A stretch of DNA of 64,000 bases from an uncultured Bacillota bacterium (GCA_947073765.1 CAMTMZ010000004.1:1-64000); one strand, 5' to 3'. Positions 18,074 through 30,896 are shown, counted from the stretch's first letter. Notes: generated by a model not told the origin, from the sequence alone. Made by a program: numbers and translations.

Positions 18074-18247
18074 ATGGAGTATTTTGCCATTGGTTTGTTC
18101 GCTGTTGCGGTGATTGGAATCCCGATCGCCATTTTACTGTTTAACGATTACGGCAAGAAGCGGGGGTGCGGCCGGGGCTGCGCCACCTGCGGCAACCGGG
18201 ATATCTGCTACCGGAACAAGAAAAACGCCAACAAAAAAGCGCCCTGA
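18074..18247 (+). CDS. FeoB-associated-like Cys-rich membrane protein
   Basis: MEYFAIGLFAVAVIGIPIAILLFNDYGKKRGCGRGCATCGNRDICYRNKK. Confidence 0.6.
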   Translation: MEYFAIGLFAVAVIGIPIAILLFNDYGKKRGCGRGCATCGNRDICYRNKKNANKKAP

Positions 18248-18260
18248 CGGGCGCTTTTTT

Positions 18261-18637
18261 CTATTCCTCAGGCTCCTCGATTTTGGCGTCGGGGGCATTT
18301 TTGCCTACGGAGGCAATGCCGTTTTTGCAGCTGGCCTTGGCCTTATATCCCTCGCTCTTGCCAATGTTCTCGCCGTTTTTTGCCTTCAGGCGGAAGCGGT
18401 ACTCCCCGGCCTTGTCCAGATAGACCTGGAACTTGGGATGGGTGAGCTCCTCAAAGCCCTCCACCGTCTGGTCCTCTATGTGGGACAGGGCGTTTTTCCG
18501 CACAGATTCGATGCCCCCTTGCAGCCGGACAGGCTGGTGTAGCTCTCGGAGGCGGTGAGGATGACCTCGCCGTTGCCCGCCTTCAGGCTGAAGGTGAATT
18601 CGCCGTTTTTGGTCTTAGAAATTACAAATTTTCCCAT
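18261..18637 (-). pseudogene. YegP-like (DUF1508) duplicated-domain protein with an apparent -1 frameshift
   Basis: Upstream half MGKFVISKTKNGEFTFSLKAGNGEVILTASESYTSLSGCKG joins in another frame to ESVRKNALSHIEDQ...; break at a C5 run (18514-18518). Confidence 0.75.
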
Positions 18638-18684
18638 ACAATGCATCCTCTTTCTATCTATTTTAGGCCCTCCGGCCTGAGACG

Positions 18685-19122
18685 CTACTTGTATTTCCGA
18701 CTCTCCGCCACAGCCAATTGGTCGCAGCGGTTATTAAATTCATTTTCGGCGTGGCCCTTCACCCAGTGGAGGTTTACTGTGTGTGTCTCACACAGGTCCA
18801 GAAGACGGCCCCACAGGTCGGGGTTGAGGGCGGGCTTTTTGTCCGCCTTTACCCAGCCCCGGGCCCGCCAGCCCTTGGCCCAGCCCTTGGACAGCCCGTC
18901 GATGACATACTTGCTGTCGGAGTACAGCTCCACCACGCAGGGCTCCTTCAGCACCTCCAGGGCAGTGATGACTCCGGTGAGCTCCATGCGGTTGTTGGTC
19001 GTCTGGGCCTCCCCTCCGGACAGCTCCTTTTTGTGGGGGCCGTAGATCAGGATAGCCCCCCAGCCCCCGGGACCGGGGTTGCCGGAACAGGCTCCGTCGG
19101 TGTAGATGGTTACTGTTTTCAT
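18685..19122 (-). CDS. rnhA: Ribonuclease HI
   Basis: [60 protein letters not shown]. Confidence 0.95.
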   Translation of the reverse strand: MKTVTIYTDGACSGNPGPGGWGAILIYGPHKKELSGGEAQTTNNRMELTGVITALEVLKEPCVVELYSDSKYVIDGLSKGWAKGWRARGWVKADKKPALNPDLWGRLLDLCETHTVNLHWVKGHAENEFNNRCDQLAVAESRKYK

Positions 19123-19333
19123 AAATTCCCCTTACCCGCCCGCGCGAAATCGACGTCCGGTGGTGATAAAAAGTGCTCCAAAGAGCGTAAATGTACGGGT
19201 GTAACGGTGACGGACCTGATCAAAAGCCGGGATTCGAACCCAGCCAGGCAAGGTCCCGCATGCCCCCACGTAATGCGCCTGTCAGCCCCGGCGCATGAAG
19301 GGCTTGACATCCGCCTTTCGCGCAACCAAAATG

Positions 19334-19789
19334 TTAGATCAGCTCTGTGGTCCAGTTTTTCTCCTGGATGGTCTCCTCCAGCTGCCGCAGCTCCTTGGAT
19401 AAGGCGTCCACCTGCTTTTGCAGCTTGCGGACATCCACTGTGCTCTTTACCTTGATCTCGCTGACGCTGTGGCGGCGGACCAGGGCGCTGGCGTTGCCTA
19501 GAAAGCCCCGCAGAACGCTGAGCCTGCCCTTCAGGCAGTCCCGGCGGGCCAGCAGGTCGGAGAGGGTGGGCCCGCCGTCCACTTTGGTGGAGCTGTTTGT
19601 GCGGTTGATGGCGGAGATCAGCTCCTCCAGGCGGGCATAGTCCGTCTCCAGCGCATGGAGCAATTCCTCCGGGTCCTCGGCGGGCTGTTCCCCCTCCTGA
19701 ACCTGGGCGTTGTTGTTCAGCCGGGATTCCAGCTGGCGGATACGGGTTTGCAGCTCCGACCGCTGAGACAGGGCGTTGGCCAGTTTCAT
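19334..19789 (-). CDS. DIP1984-like family protein
   Basis: MKLANALSQRSELQTRIRQLESRLNNNAQVQEGEQPAEDPEELL...INRTNSST. Confidence 0.75.
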   Translation of the reverse strand: MKLANALSQRSELQTRIRQLESRLNNNAQVQEGEQPAEDPEELLHALETDYARLEELISAINRTNSSTKVDGGPTLSDLLARRDCLKGRLSVLRGFLGNASALVRRHSVSEIKVKSTVDVRKLQKQVDALSKELRQLEETIQEKNWTTELI

Positions 19790-19814
19790 TCCCTCGCAGC
19801 TCCTTTCTAACCGG

Positions 19815-20852
19815 TCAGATGATGCTGTTGTAGCCGTCGATCATACTTCCGATGGCCTCGCTGACCTTATTGAAGTCCTCGGCGTAATCCGCCCCCTCCG
19901 TCAGGTCATTTTTCAGCCTGTTCACCCAGCTGAGGAGGGACTCTACCTTGTTGTTGTACAGCTTCAGGGCGTTGTCCCCAACAACGCCGGTAAAGGTGCT
20001 GATTTTGGAGCGCTCCTCCTCATTCGCCAGGGCTCCGTTCAGGTCCTCATAGGCTGTCTGGAACTGGTCGAAGAGAGGGGACAGCTGCGTCATGTCGATC
20101 TCAGGCAGGATCATCTCCTCCTCCGGGCCGATCTCGGCGTTGGCGGTCTCAATCTGGGCCCAGATCAAATCCAGGATATCTTCGCTGGTGTGGATCATAG
20201 TCAGGGAGTGGTAGAGGACCAGCTCACCCCTCTTCAGCAGACTGGCCCGGTCGTCATCCCGGGTGGCGCTGGCCATTTCACTGATGGCGTCCAGGAAGTT
20301 CACGGAATAAACATCATAAACCTGGAGCGCCTGCCAGAGCTGGGCGTGAATTTCCGGGGCCTTGGCCATATTGTCTTTCTCAAAGTCATCGAAGCTCATA
20401 TAGGAGGCCAGGTCCTCCAGCGCCTCCATCACCTGGATCATGCTGTCCCCCATGGCGGTCATGGCGGCGTCGGCCTTGGGGTAGGCGGGCTCCTCCTTGG
20501 CGTATTTCATGGCCTCCTCTACCGTGTAGGTAGTGGCAATATAGAAGCGAACCCCTTCCTCGATAGCGCTGTAGTCGCCAATTACGGCAAAGGTCTCCGC
20601 GTAGTCCACATTTTCAAAGTAGTAGGACAGGGCCGGCTCAATGTCGTCGCTGATGATGTCGGCGATTTTCAAATAGGCATTATACTTGCTGTAGTCCTCC
20701 TGAACCTCATCGGATACATCACCGGAGGAGGCGGAGCTTACGTCCGGCTTTTTAGTACTTTCGCTGCCGCCGCCGCCGGAACAGGAGGACAGCAGCAGTG
20801 CGCCGCACAGAGCCAAAGCAAAGACCTTAATCCAATAATTTTTCCATTTCAT
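19815..20852 (-). CDS. Lipoprotein (DUF3829/YiiG-like)
   Basis: Lipobox LLLSSCSGGG; YSKYNAYLKIADII. Confidence 0.65.
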   Translation of the reverse strand: MKWKNYWIKVFALALCGALLLSSCSGGGGSESTKKPDVSSASSGDVSDEVQEDYSKYNAYLKIADIISDDIEPALSYYFENVDYAETFAVIGDYSAIEEGVRFYIATTYTVEEAMKYAKEEPAYPKADAAMTAMGDSMIQVMEALEDLASYMSFDDFEKDNMAKAPEIHAQLWQALQVYDVYSVNFLDAISEMASATRDDDRASLLKRGELVLYHSLTMIHTSEDILDLIWAQIETANAEIGPEEEMILPEIDMTQLSPLFDQFQTAYEDLNGALANEEERSKISTFTGVVGDNALKLYNNKVESLLSWVNRLKNDLTEGADYAEDFNKVSEAIGSMIDGYNSII

Positions 20853-20896
20853 GACATTTGATCCTTTCTTTCTGTGTTCTATGGCAGAAGCACCCC

Positions 20897-23428
<2,532 letters not shown>

Positions 23429-23442
23429 TGGTCTGTACTCCC

Positions 23443-25398
23443 TTAATAATCAAGGTTGACGGCATATTTGGCGTTGCGCTCAATGAACTCCTTCCGGGGC
23501 TCCACCTTCTCTCCCATGAGGATGGTGAAGGTCTCGTCAGCCCGGACGGCGTCGTCCAGCTCGATGCGGCGCAGGGTGCGGCGCTCCGGGTCCATGGTGG
23601 TTTCCCACAGCTCGTGGGCGTCCATCTCGCCCAGGCCCTTGAAGCGGGATATCTCCACCTTGGCGTTGGGATTGTCCCCCCGCAGCTCGGCGGAGACACG
23701 ATCCCGTTCCTCCTCCGAGAAGGCCAGCCGGGTCTGCTTGCCCCGGGTCAGCTTGAACAGGGGAGGGACGGCGGAGTAGACATAGCCGTTTTCGATGAGG
23801 GGCCGCATGAAGCGGAAGAAGAAGGTAAGCAGCAGGGTGCGGATATGGGCGCCGTCCACGTCGGCGTCGGCCATGATGATAACCTTATGATAGCGCAGCT
23901 TGTTCAAATCGAAGTCGTCTCCGATGCCCGCCCCCAGGGCGGTGATGACAGGGGTGAGCTTGTCGTTGCCATAGACCTTATCCGCCCGGGCCTTCTCCAC
24001 GTTGAGCATCTTGCCCCACAGGGGGAGGATAGCCTGGAAGCGGCTGTCCCGGCCCTTGGTGGCGGAGCCGCCGGCGGAGTCTCCCTCGACGATATATAAT
24101 TCGGTCAGCTCCGGGTTGGCCTCGTTGCAGTCCCGGAGCTTGTCGGGCATGGCCGCGCCCCCCAGAGCTGTTTTGCGGCGGATGGACTCCCGGGCCTTCC
24201 GGGCGGCCTCCCGGGCCCGGTTGGCCATGAGCGCCTTGTCCAGAATGGCCCGGCCCACCGACGGATTTTCCTCCAGGTAGGTCTCCAGTCTTTCAGACAC
24301 GATGGAGTTGACCAGGGTGCGCATCTCGCTGTTGCCCAGCTTGGCCTTGGTCTGGCCCTCGAACTGGGCCTCGGTGAGCTTTACCGAGAGGACCACCGTA
24401 AGGCCCTCCCGGCAGTCGTCGCCGGAGACCTTCTCGTCATCTTTGAGCAGCTTGATTTTCCGCCCGTATGCGTTGAGCACGTTGGTCAGCGCCCGGCGGA
24501 AGCCCTCCTCGTGCATGCCTCCCTCCGGGGTGTGGACGTTGTTGGCAAAGGAGACCATGACCTCCTGATAGCCCTCGTTATACTGCATGGCCACCTCAGC
24601 CATAGAGTCCTCCCGGGCCCCGGACATATAGATCACACCGTTGTGCAGGGGATCCTTATTCCGGTTGATGAAGGTGACAAATTCCCGGATGCCCCCCTCG
24701 TAGCACATGTCGTCCTCCTGCTCTGTGCCGGGGCGGAGGTCCACCGTCTGGATGCGCAGGCCGGCATTGAGGAAAGCCTCCTCCCGCATGCGGGTGTGGA
24801 GGGTCTCATAGTTGTATTCCAGGGTATCGAACATCTCAGGATCTGGCTTGAAGGTGACAGTGGTGCCGGTGTGGTCGGTTCTGCCCACTACCTTCATTTC
24901 CTGGGTAATTTTTCCCCTGGAAAACTTCATCTCATAAATTTCTCCGTTTTTATGGACCTGAACCTCCAGCCACTCCGACAGGGCGTTCACTACCGAGGCG
25001 CCCACGCCATGGAGGCCGCCGGAGACTTTATAGCCGCCGCCGCCGAATTTTCCGCCGGCATGGAGGATGGTAAAGACTACCTCCAGGGCCGGCTTGCCCG
25101 TTTGGGGCTGGATGTCTACAGGGATGCCCCGGCCGTTGTCTGTGACAGTGATGGTGTTGCCCGGATTGATGGTGACGGTGATATCGGTGCAGTGGCCGGC
25201 CAGAGCCTCGTCAATGGAGTTGTCCACAATTTCATACACCAGGTGGTGCAGGCCTGACTCCGAGGTGGAGCCGATATACATGCCCGGGCGCTTGCGCACC
25301 GCCTCCAGGCCCTCCAGAACCTGGATCTCTGAGCCGCCGTACTCATGGTCGGTCTGAGTAGTGCTCAATTCGTTCAGCTGGTTCAGTTCTTCAGACAT
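23443..25398 (-). CDS. gyrB: DNA gyrase subunit B
   Basis: [49 protein letters not shown]. Confidence 0.98.
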   Translation of the reverse strand: MSEELNQLNELSTTQTDHEYGGSEIQVLEGLEAVRKRPGMYIGSTSESGLHHLVYEIVDNSIDEALAGHCTDITVTINPGNTITVTDNGRGIPVDIQPQTGKPALEVVFTILHAGGKFGGGGYKVSGGLHGVGASVVNALSEWLEVQVHKNGEIYEMKFSRGKITQEMKVVGRTDHTGTTVTFKPDPEMFDTLEYNYETLHTRMREEAFLNAGLRIQTVDLRPGTEQEDDMCYEGGIREFVTFINRNKDPLHNGVIYMSGAREDSMAEVAMQYNEGYQEVMVSFANNVHTPEGGMHEEGFRRALTNVLNAYGRKIKLLKDDEKVSGDDCREGLTVVLSVKLTEAQFEGQTKAKLGNSEMRTLVNSIVSERLETYLEENPSVGRAILDKALMANRAREAARKARESIRRKTALGGAAMPDKLRDCNEANPELTELYIVEGDSAGGSATKGRDSRFQAILPLWGKMLNVEKARADKVYGNDKLTPVITALGAGIGDDFDLNKLRYHKVIIMADADVDGAHIRTLLLTFFFRFMRPLIENGYVYSAVPPLFKLTRGKQTRLAFSEEERDRVSAELRGDNPNAKVEISRFKGLGEMDAHELWETTMDPERRTLRRIELDDAVRADETFTILMGEKVEPRKEFIERNAKYAVNLDY

Positions 25399-25485
25399 AG
25401 TTTACCTCCGCGATGGTGAAATTCTGCAGGAGCGGCCTTTAACCACCCGCTTTGTCCGGCGGACAAAGGCCGCCCCTGCCACAGA

Positions 25486-25896
25486 TCAGTCCAATTCTTC
25501 CTCATTTTCGTCAATGGCGTCGTGGAAGTCATCCCCGCCGGCCTCGCCGCCCACCAGCTCGGTGGTGCGCATCCGGCGTTTATCCTTGGCCGCCTCCACA
25601 TTCCGGTGGATCAGCTCCTTAACCTCCCTCGGGTGCTTCACGTTCTTTAAATCCAGGTGAGGGATGCTTTTGTCCGAGGAGACCACACACACGGTCCCAA
25701 CGCCGAAGATGCGCTGGCCCAGGGTCATGTTCAGCTGAAGGTCCCGCACCCGATAGAGCAGCACCTCATCGGATTTGATGTTGAAAAAGCCGGTCTCACA
25801 GAATAGACGGTCTTCACTGAGGCTGTATCTGGTGAAGGACAGAGGCAGGCCAAAATGGCGTTTGCGGTCCTTCCACAGATATTCGATGGATTCCAT
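25486..25896 (-). CDS. PH-domain (bPH2-like) protein
   Basis: YSLSEDRLFCETGFFNIKSDEVLLYRVRDLQLNMTLGQRIFGVGTVCV. Confidence 0.8.
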   Translation of the reverse strand: MESIEYLWKDRKRHFGLPLSFTRYSLSEDRLFCETGFFNIKSDEVLLYRVRDLQLNMTLGQRIFGVGTVCVVSSDKSIPHLDLKNVKHPREVKELIHRNVEAAKDKRRMRTTELVGGEAGGDDFHDAIDENEEELD

Positions 25897-25920
25897 ATGA
25901 TAACCTCCATTTTTTAGTTT

Positions 25921-26184
25921 TTACTCAATTCCTCCCCGTTCCGCCCGGGCGGCGAGAGTGGCGGAGGAGAGGGGGGAGATATAGACCACCGGCTCCCCCC
26001 AGCGGCTGTCGGCCAGGATGATGGATCGTGGCAGATCCTCGGTGAGCCAGATGGTCCGGCCCTCCGCCTCTGCCCGTTCCAGAAATTCCCGGGTTTTAAA
26101 GGCCCAGCTGGCGTTGTCCAGGTCGCAGATGGCCAGAATTTCCCGCTGGGGAATGACAACCGATTGGCCTAGATGAAGATACAT
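25921..26184 (-). CDS. remB: DUF370 extracellular matrix regulator RemB
   Basis: MYLHLGQSVVIPQREILAICDLDNASWAFKTREFL; conserved position between recF and gyrB. Confidence 0.85.
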   Translation of the reverse strand: MYLHLGQSVVIPQREILAICDLDNASWAFKTREFLERAEAEGRTIWLTEDLPRSIILADSRWGEPVVYISPLSSATLAARAERGGIE

Positions 26185-26186
26185 CG

Positions 26187-27290
26187 CTATATCAGCTCCC
26201 CATGGTGGATATGAAACGCCCTGCCACCCTCCAGGCCCTCCAGTTTCTCCTCCTCACAGCAGGTAATAAACACCTGTCCGCCCCGGATGCGGTTGAGGAC
26301 AAAGGCCTGACGCTTGGAGTCCAGCTCGGAGAGGACGTCGTCCAGCAGAAGGACGGGCCACTCCCCGGTTTCCTCCTGGAATATTTCCCGCTGGGCCAGC
26401 TTCAAAGACAGGGCCGCAGTGCGGGTCTGTCCCTGGGAGGCGTAGGTCTTGGCCAACTGACCGCCGATGGTGACGGCCAGATCATCTTTGTGGGGCCCGG
26501 ACAGACACTGCCGGGAATCCAGCTCAGCCTGCCGGCGGCGCTCCTGGTGATCCAGCAGCTGGGGGAGAAGCTCTCTGGGCTGGGCCAGGGGGTTGGAAAC
26601 GGTGGATACCGTGTCGTAGGTCAGTTCTATCGTCTCCCGGCCCCCGGAGAAGTCGGCGTGGATGGAGGGAGCCCGCTCCCGCAAACGTTTGACAAAGTGG
26701 GCCCGGTAATGAATGATCACCGCCCCCGTCTGGGCCATGCGCAGATTGAAATCATCCAGGGTATTCAGCAGGGAGGGATTTTCCGGCCAGTCCCGCAGGA
26801 TGCGCACCTTGTGTCCATAGAGCCGGTTGTACTCGGAGAGCGCCTGGGCATACCGGGGCCGCAGCTGGCAGATGGCTCCGTCCAGAAAGCGGCGGCGCTC
26901 CTCGCTCCCCGCCCGGATGAGGGAAAGATCCTCGGGACAGAAGAGAACGGTGTTTAAAATCCCGGCCAGCTCCCCGGCGGCTTTCAGCCTTACCCCGTTG
27001 GAATACAACTGTTTTCCCCGGCCCCGAAACAGACGCGCCTCCAGGGTAAACTCCCGGTTCCGGCTGAATACCTCCCCTTTGACAAAGGCGGAGCCAATAT
27101 CCAGCATTATCAGCTCCCGGTCATATCTGGCCCGGTGGGACCGGGCGGCGGAGAGATAGGCGACAGCTTCCAGAAGATTGGTCTTGCCCTGGGCGTTGTC
27201 ACCATAAATCAGATTGACCCGGGGATCAAAGTCTGTCTCCAGGTGGGAGTAGCTGCGGAAGAAATCCAGCTCCAGGCGTTTAATGATCAC
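26187..27290 (-). CDS. recF: DNA replication/repair protein RecF
   Basis: MIIKRLELDFFRSYSHLETDFDPRVNLIYGDNAQGKTNLLEAVAYLS; LLLDDVLSELD. Confidence 0.97.
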   Translation of the reverse strand: MIIKRLELDFFRSYSHLETDFDPRVNLIYGDNAQGKTNLLEAVAYLSAARSHRARYDRELIMLDIGSAFVKGEVFSRNREFTLEARLFRGRGKQLYSNGVRLKAAGELAGILNTVLFCPEDLSLIRAGSEERRRFLDGAICQLRPRYAQALSEYNRLYGHKVRILRDWPENPSLLNTLDDFNLRMAQTGAVIIHYRAHFVKRLRERAPSIHADFSGGRETIELTYDTVSTVSNPLAQPRELLPQLLDHQERRRQAELDSRQCLSGPHKDDLAVTIGGQLAKTYASQGQTRTAALSLKLAQREIFQEETGEWPVLLLDDVLSELDSKRQAFVLNRIRGGQVFITCCEEEKLEGLEGGRAFHIHHGELI

Positions 27291-27502
27291 GTGACCACAA
27301 GCTCCGTCTCGCCGTCGATAACCGCGCGGTCGCCGGGACGCAGCTTTTTGCCCCGCATCAAACAGGGCTCGCCGTTGACCGCTGTCCGGCCCTCCTGAAT
27401 GATCAGCTTGGCGTCTCCGCCGGTCTCCACCGCGCCGGCGAATTTGAGCAGATCCTGAAGCTTGATAAACTCTGTGTGTATTTTAATCTCGTGTGATTCC
27501 AT
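27287..27502 (-). CDS. S4 domain RNA-binding protein (YaaA/RlbA)
   Basis: FIKLQDLLKFAGAVETGGDAKLIIQEGRTAVNGEPCLMRGKKLRPGD; between dnaN and recF. Confidence 0.9.
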   Translation of the reverse strand: MESHEIKIHTEFIKLQDLLKFAGAVETGGDAKLIIQEGRTAVNGEPCLMRGKKLRPGDRAVIDGETELVVT

Positions 27503-27523
27503 GGCAATGCCCTCTTTATTTCA

Positions 27524-28630
27524 TCAATTCGCCTTCAGCCGCACGGGAAGCACCATGTAGACAAAATTCTCATCCCCCTCGGCGGGCAGAATGACACAGG
27601 GGGCCACGCCAGAGGTAAATTCCATGCGCAGCTTGTCGGCGGGGGCCGCTTTCAGAGCATCCATCAGGTACTTGTTGTTAAAGCCGATCTCCAGACCGCC
27701 GCCGTCGCCGGCGGTGGCACACTGGTCGGCGGCGTCGCCGATGGCGGTTTTGGTGGTGATGGAGACGACGCCGTCTCCAAAGACGCAGCGCAGAGGGGAT
27801 TTCAGTTTTTCACTGATGATGAGGGAGACCCGGTCGATGGAGGACAGCAGGGCGCGGGCCTCTACCTCCACCTGAATGGAGTTGTTCCGGGGAATGGCGC
27901 TGCGGTAGGCCAGGAAGTCCCCCTCCAGACGGCGGCAGACCAGGACGGTGTCTCCGGTGCGGAACATGATATGCCGGGCCCCCTGGATAACGGTGACGCT
28001 CTCCTCCCCGGAGCAGATCTTCTCCACCTCGCTCAGGGCCGAACCGGGTACTACAAAGGAGAAGGAGCCGGCTCCCTTTTTCTCCTCTACCGCCTCCCGG
28101 CGCAAGGCCAGGCGGTAGCCGTCCACAGAGACGACGGTCAGACCGGCATCGTCTACCTCAAAGAGAGAGCCGGTATGGATGGGACGGCTCTCGTTGTCGC
28201 TGACGGCAAAGAGCGTCTGGGCAATCATGGAGCGCAGCACCGGCTGGCCAATCACCAGAGCGTTTTGCTGGTCCACGGCGGGCAGCTCAGGAAATTCCTC
28301 CGGATCAGTGCCCAGAATATTAAACTCCGAAAGGCCGCATTTGATGTTGACGGTATACTTTTGGGAGGTAAAAACCACAACGTCGTCGGGCATTTTTCGG
28401 ACAATTTCTCCAAACAGGCGGGCGGAGAGCACCAGACAGCCCCGCTCTGAAATTTCGGCGGGAAGACTGGCCTGAATGCCCGTTTCCAGGTTGTAGCCGG
28501 TGAGGCGCAAGGTATCCCCCGCCTCGATGAGAATGCCCTCCATAGCGGGGATAGAGCTCTTGGCGGCTACCGCTCTGGATGTGACGGATACCGCAGCGGA
28601 CAGCAGAGCCTTTTCACAGGAAAATTTCAT
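27524..28630 (-). CDS. dnaN: DNA polymerase III subunit beta
   Basis: MKFSCEKALLSAAVSVTSRAVAAKSSIPAMEGILIEA; C-terminal MVLPVRL. Confidence 0.97.
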   Translation of the reverse strand: MKFSCEKALLSAAVSVTSRAVAAKSSIPAMEGILIEAGDTLRLTGYNLETGIQASLPAEISERGCLVLSARLFGEIVRKMPDDVVVFTSQKYTVNIKCGLSEFNILGTDPEEFPELPAVDQQNALVIGQPVLRSMIAQTLFAVSDNESRPIHTGSLFEVDDAGLTVVSVDGYRLALRREAVEEKKGAGSFSFVVPGSALSEVEKICSGEESVTVIQGARHIMFRTGDTVLVCRRLEGDFLAYRSAIPRNNSIQVEVEARALLSSIDRVSLIISEKLKSPLRCVFGDGVVSITTKTAIGDAADQCATAGDGGGLEIGFNNKYLMDALKAAPADKLRMEFTSGVAPCVILPAEGDENFVYMVLPVRLKAN

Positions 28631-28636
28631 AATGTA

Positions 28637-28885
28637 TCCTCCGATCTGTTTCTCTCTCCGGAAGAGGAGGAGAGGATTTATTTTTAGTAACAGCAGTCAG
28701 TAGAAGAAAAAAATGTGGAAAGATGGGAAAAACCCTTGGAGGAGTAAGAGAAGCGGGTCCACAGGGGGTGTGGAGGAACGGGAGGGGTTTTCCACAGGGG
28801 GGTGCAGTTTCCACAGTTATCTGTAAACATTCCACATATGGATGTGGATAAAATGGCGTTGAGATGGAGGGAGCGGGGAGGATAT
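28637..28885. promoter_or_regulatory. oriC: oriC candidate (dnaA-dnaN intergenic region)
   Basis: DnaA boxes TGTGGATAA (28843-28851) and TTTTCCACA (28788-28796), near-box TGTGGAAAG (28714-28722), AT-rich NAG-triplet stretch at 28685-28706. Confidence 0.8.
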
Positions 28886-30199
28886 TTACTCATAGCGGCT
28901 GTTGATATTGGTGGTAATGTCTTTGATAATTTCCGCCTTCTCCGGGTCGGTTTTGACCAGGTCCTCCACCCGGTTCAGGGCGTTGAGGACGGTGCTGTGG
29001 TCCCGGCCGCCAAATTCCGCGCCGATCTCCTTCAGGGAGAGGTTGGTCATGCGGCGGATCTGATACATGGCGATCTGCCGGGCCAGGGAGATGTCTTTGG
29101 AGCGGCCCTGCCCCCGGAGAAGGGGAGGCTCCAGGTTGTAGAACTTGCAGACCTCTTCGATGATGACATCGGCGGTGGGAAGAATGTCGGACTTTTCCTT
29201 AAAAATGTCCTTTACCGCCCGGATGACCGTGTTCTTATCCACCTTATCTCCGTTCAGATCCTGATAGGCCATAATTTTATTGACGGTTCCCTCAATCTGC
29301 CGCACGTTGGCGGTGATGGTCTCAGCGATGAGCTGGATGATGTAGTCAGGCAGCTCCATCCCCATGCGAATGGCCTTGTTTTTAATGATGGCGGTGCGGG
29401 TCTCATAGTCCGGGGGGATGATGTCCGCCAGCAGGCCCCACTCAAAGCGGGTTTTCAGCCGGTCTTCCAGGCGGAGCATTTCCTTGGGAGGGCGGTCGGA
29501 GGTGAATACGATCTGCTTTTTCAGCTCGTAGAGGGTATTGAAGGTATGAAACATCTCCTCCTGGGTGGAGTCGCGGCCGGCGATAAACTGCACGTCATCC
29601 ATTAAAAAGACATCCGCGCCCCGGTATTTATCCCGAAATTCCTGGTTGCGGCCCTCCCGAATGGCGGAGATGAGCTCGTTGGTGAAAGAGTCGCCTTTGA
29701 CGTAGATGATTTTATAGTCGGGATGATCGTGGTGGATGGTGTGGGCGATGGAGTAGAGAAGGTGGGTTTTGCCCAGGCCGGATTCTCCGTAAATAAAGAG
29801 GGGATTGTAGCTCAGACCGGGATTTTCCGCCGCTTTTCGGGCGGCGGCATGGGCAAATTTGTTGGAGGAGCCCACAACAAAGCGGTCGAATGTATATTCC
29901 TCGGTACCGGGGAGGAAGATGGCGGGCTTTGGATTTTTCTGGTCCACCCGGTCCCCCTCGGTGAGGACAGTGACCTGAAAGTCAGCGGAGAACAGCTCAT
30001 GGAGGGCGTTCTGAATGGGGGAGATATAGCGGGCGGTGATGATCTCCTGCTTGAACCGGGTGGGGCTGTATAAAATGAAGCGGCTCTCTTCCAAGGACAG
30101 AGCCTGCGTATCGTCAAACCAGGTGTTGAGGGTGGTGGAAGTCATCTCCGCCCCCATGAGGGTTTTTACCTTTTCCCAGACTTCAGCGGCGGGATTCAT
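28886..30199 (-). CDS. dnaA: Chromosomal replication initiator protein DnaA
   Basis: GESGLGKTHLLYSI; DVFLMDDVQFIAGRDSTQEEMFHTFN; GGRDHSTVLNAL. Confidence 0.98.
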   Translation of the reverse strand: MNPAAEVWEKVKTLMGAEMTSTTLNTWFDDTQALSLEESRFILYSPTRFKQEIITARYISPIQNALHELFSADFQVTVLTEGDRVDQKNPKPAIFLPGTEEYTFDRFVVGSSNKFAHAAARKAAENPGLSYNPLFIYGESGLGKTHLLYSIAHTIHHDHPDYKIIYVKGDSFTNELISAIREGRNQEFRDKYRGADVFLMDDVQFIAGRDSTQEEMFHTFNTLYELKKQIVFTSDRPPKEMLRLEDRLKTRFEWGLLADIIPPDYETRTAIIKNKAIRMGMELPDYIIQLIAETITANVRQIEGTVNKIMAYQDLNGDKVDKNTVIRAVKDIFKEKSDILPTADVIIEEVCKFYNLEPPLLRGQGRSKDISLARQIAMYQIRRMTNLSLKEIGAEFGGRDHSTVLNALNRVEDLVKTDPEKAEIIKDITTNINSRYE

Positions 30200-30269
30200 G
30201 GCGCTCCTCCTTATGATTCATTCAAAGCGCCCTCCCCGCCGCGGGCGGAGAAGGCACGAAATCACGTGA

Positions 30270-30373
30270 TTTTCCACACCTTGTATTATACCAAAAAACA
30301 GGCGGCACAGCAAGGTTTTTCCACATTTTTTATTTATAATGTGTCAGTTGGCCGGGGCAGTGCTTGTGGAAAA
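30270..30373. promoter_or_regulatory. Second DnaA-box cluster upstream of dnaA
   Basis: TTTTCCACA at 30270-30278 and 30317-30325; TGTGGAAAA at 30365-30373. Confidence 0.65.
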
Positions 30374-30628
30374 AGGGAAAGCGGGACACAAGATGTTGGC
30401 CGGGGCAGAAAAACAGAAAAAAATATGTCTCTTCCGGAAAAAAAGACAGTTGACACAGGCGGCCTGTATCCGCTATAATGATGGACGTATCTTTCCGAAA
30501 AGGGGTTTTTTTGCCCTTTTCCGGGCCGTCCGGTCAGGGCGGCACAGAGAAGCAGACCGCAGCCCCTGCGGGGGCTGTTGTTGGGCCGGGAGAGCCGGCT
30601 TGAAATCTAAACTGAGGAGGTGTCCCCC

Positions 30629-30763
30629 ATGCTTCGTACCTATCAGCCCAAAAAGCGTCAGCGCTCCAAGGAGCACGGCTTCCGCAAGCGTATGGCCACC
30701 CGCAATGGCCGCAAGGTGCTGGCCCGCCGCCGCGCCAAGGGCCGCGCCCGGCTGACCCACTGA
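30629..30763 (+). CDS. rpmH: 50S ribosomal protein L34
   Basis: [44 protein letters not shown]; absent from the ORF track. Confidence 0.98.
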   Translation: MLRTYQPKKRQRSKEHGFRKRMATRNGRKVLARRRAKGRARLTH

Positions 30764-30896
30764 GAAGGCCCGCGGCGATTTGGCCGCCCCTTTCCGCAGT
30801 GAGCGCCGGTTCGGATCGGGACGAACAGTTTAGATAGCGCACAACCAGGGGCGTGGGAGCAATTCCTCCGCCCTATCTGTGCATACGGAGGAAACC

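Noticed and set aside
19205-19300. Complete tRNA or tmRNA on the minus strand
   Set aside because: Only a T-arm is convincing; acceptor, D-arm and CCA do not fit, and tmRNA 5' features are missing.
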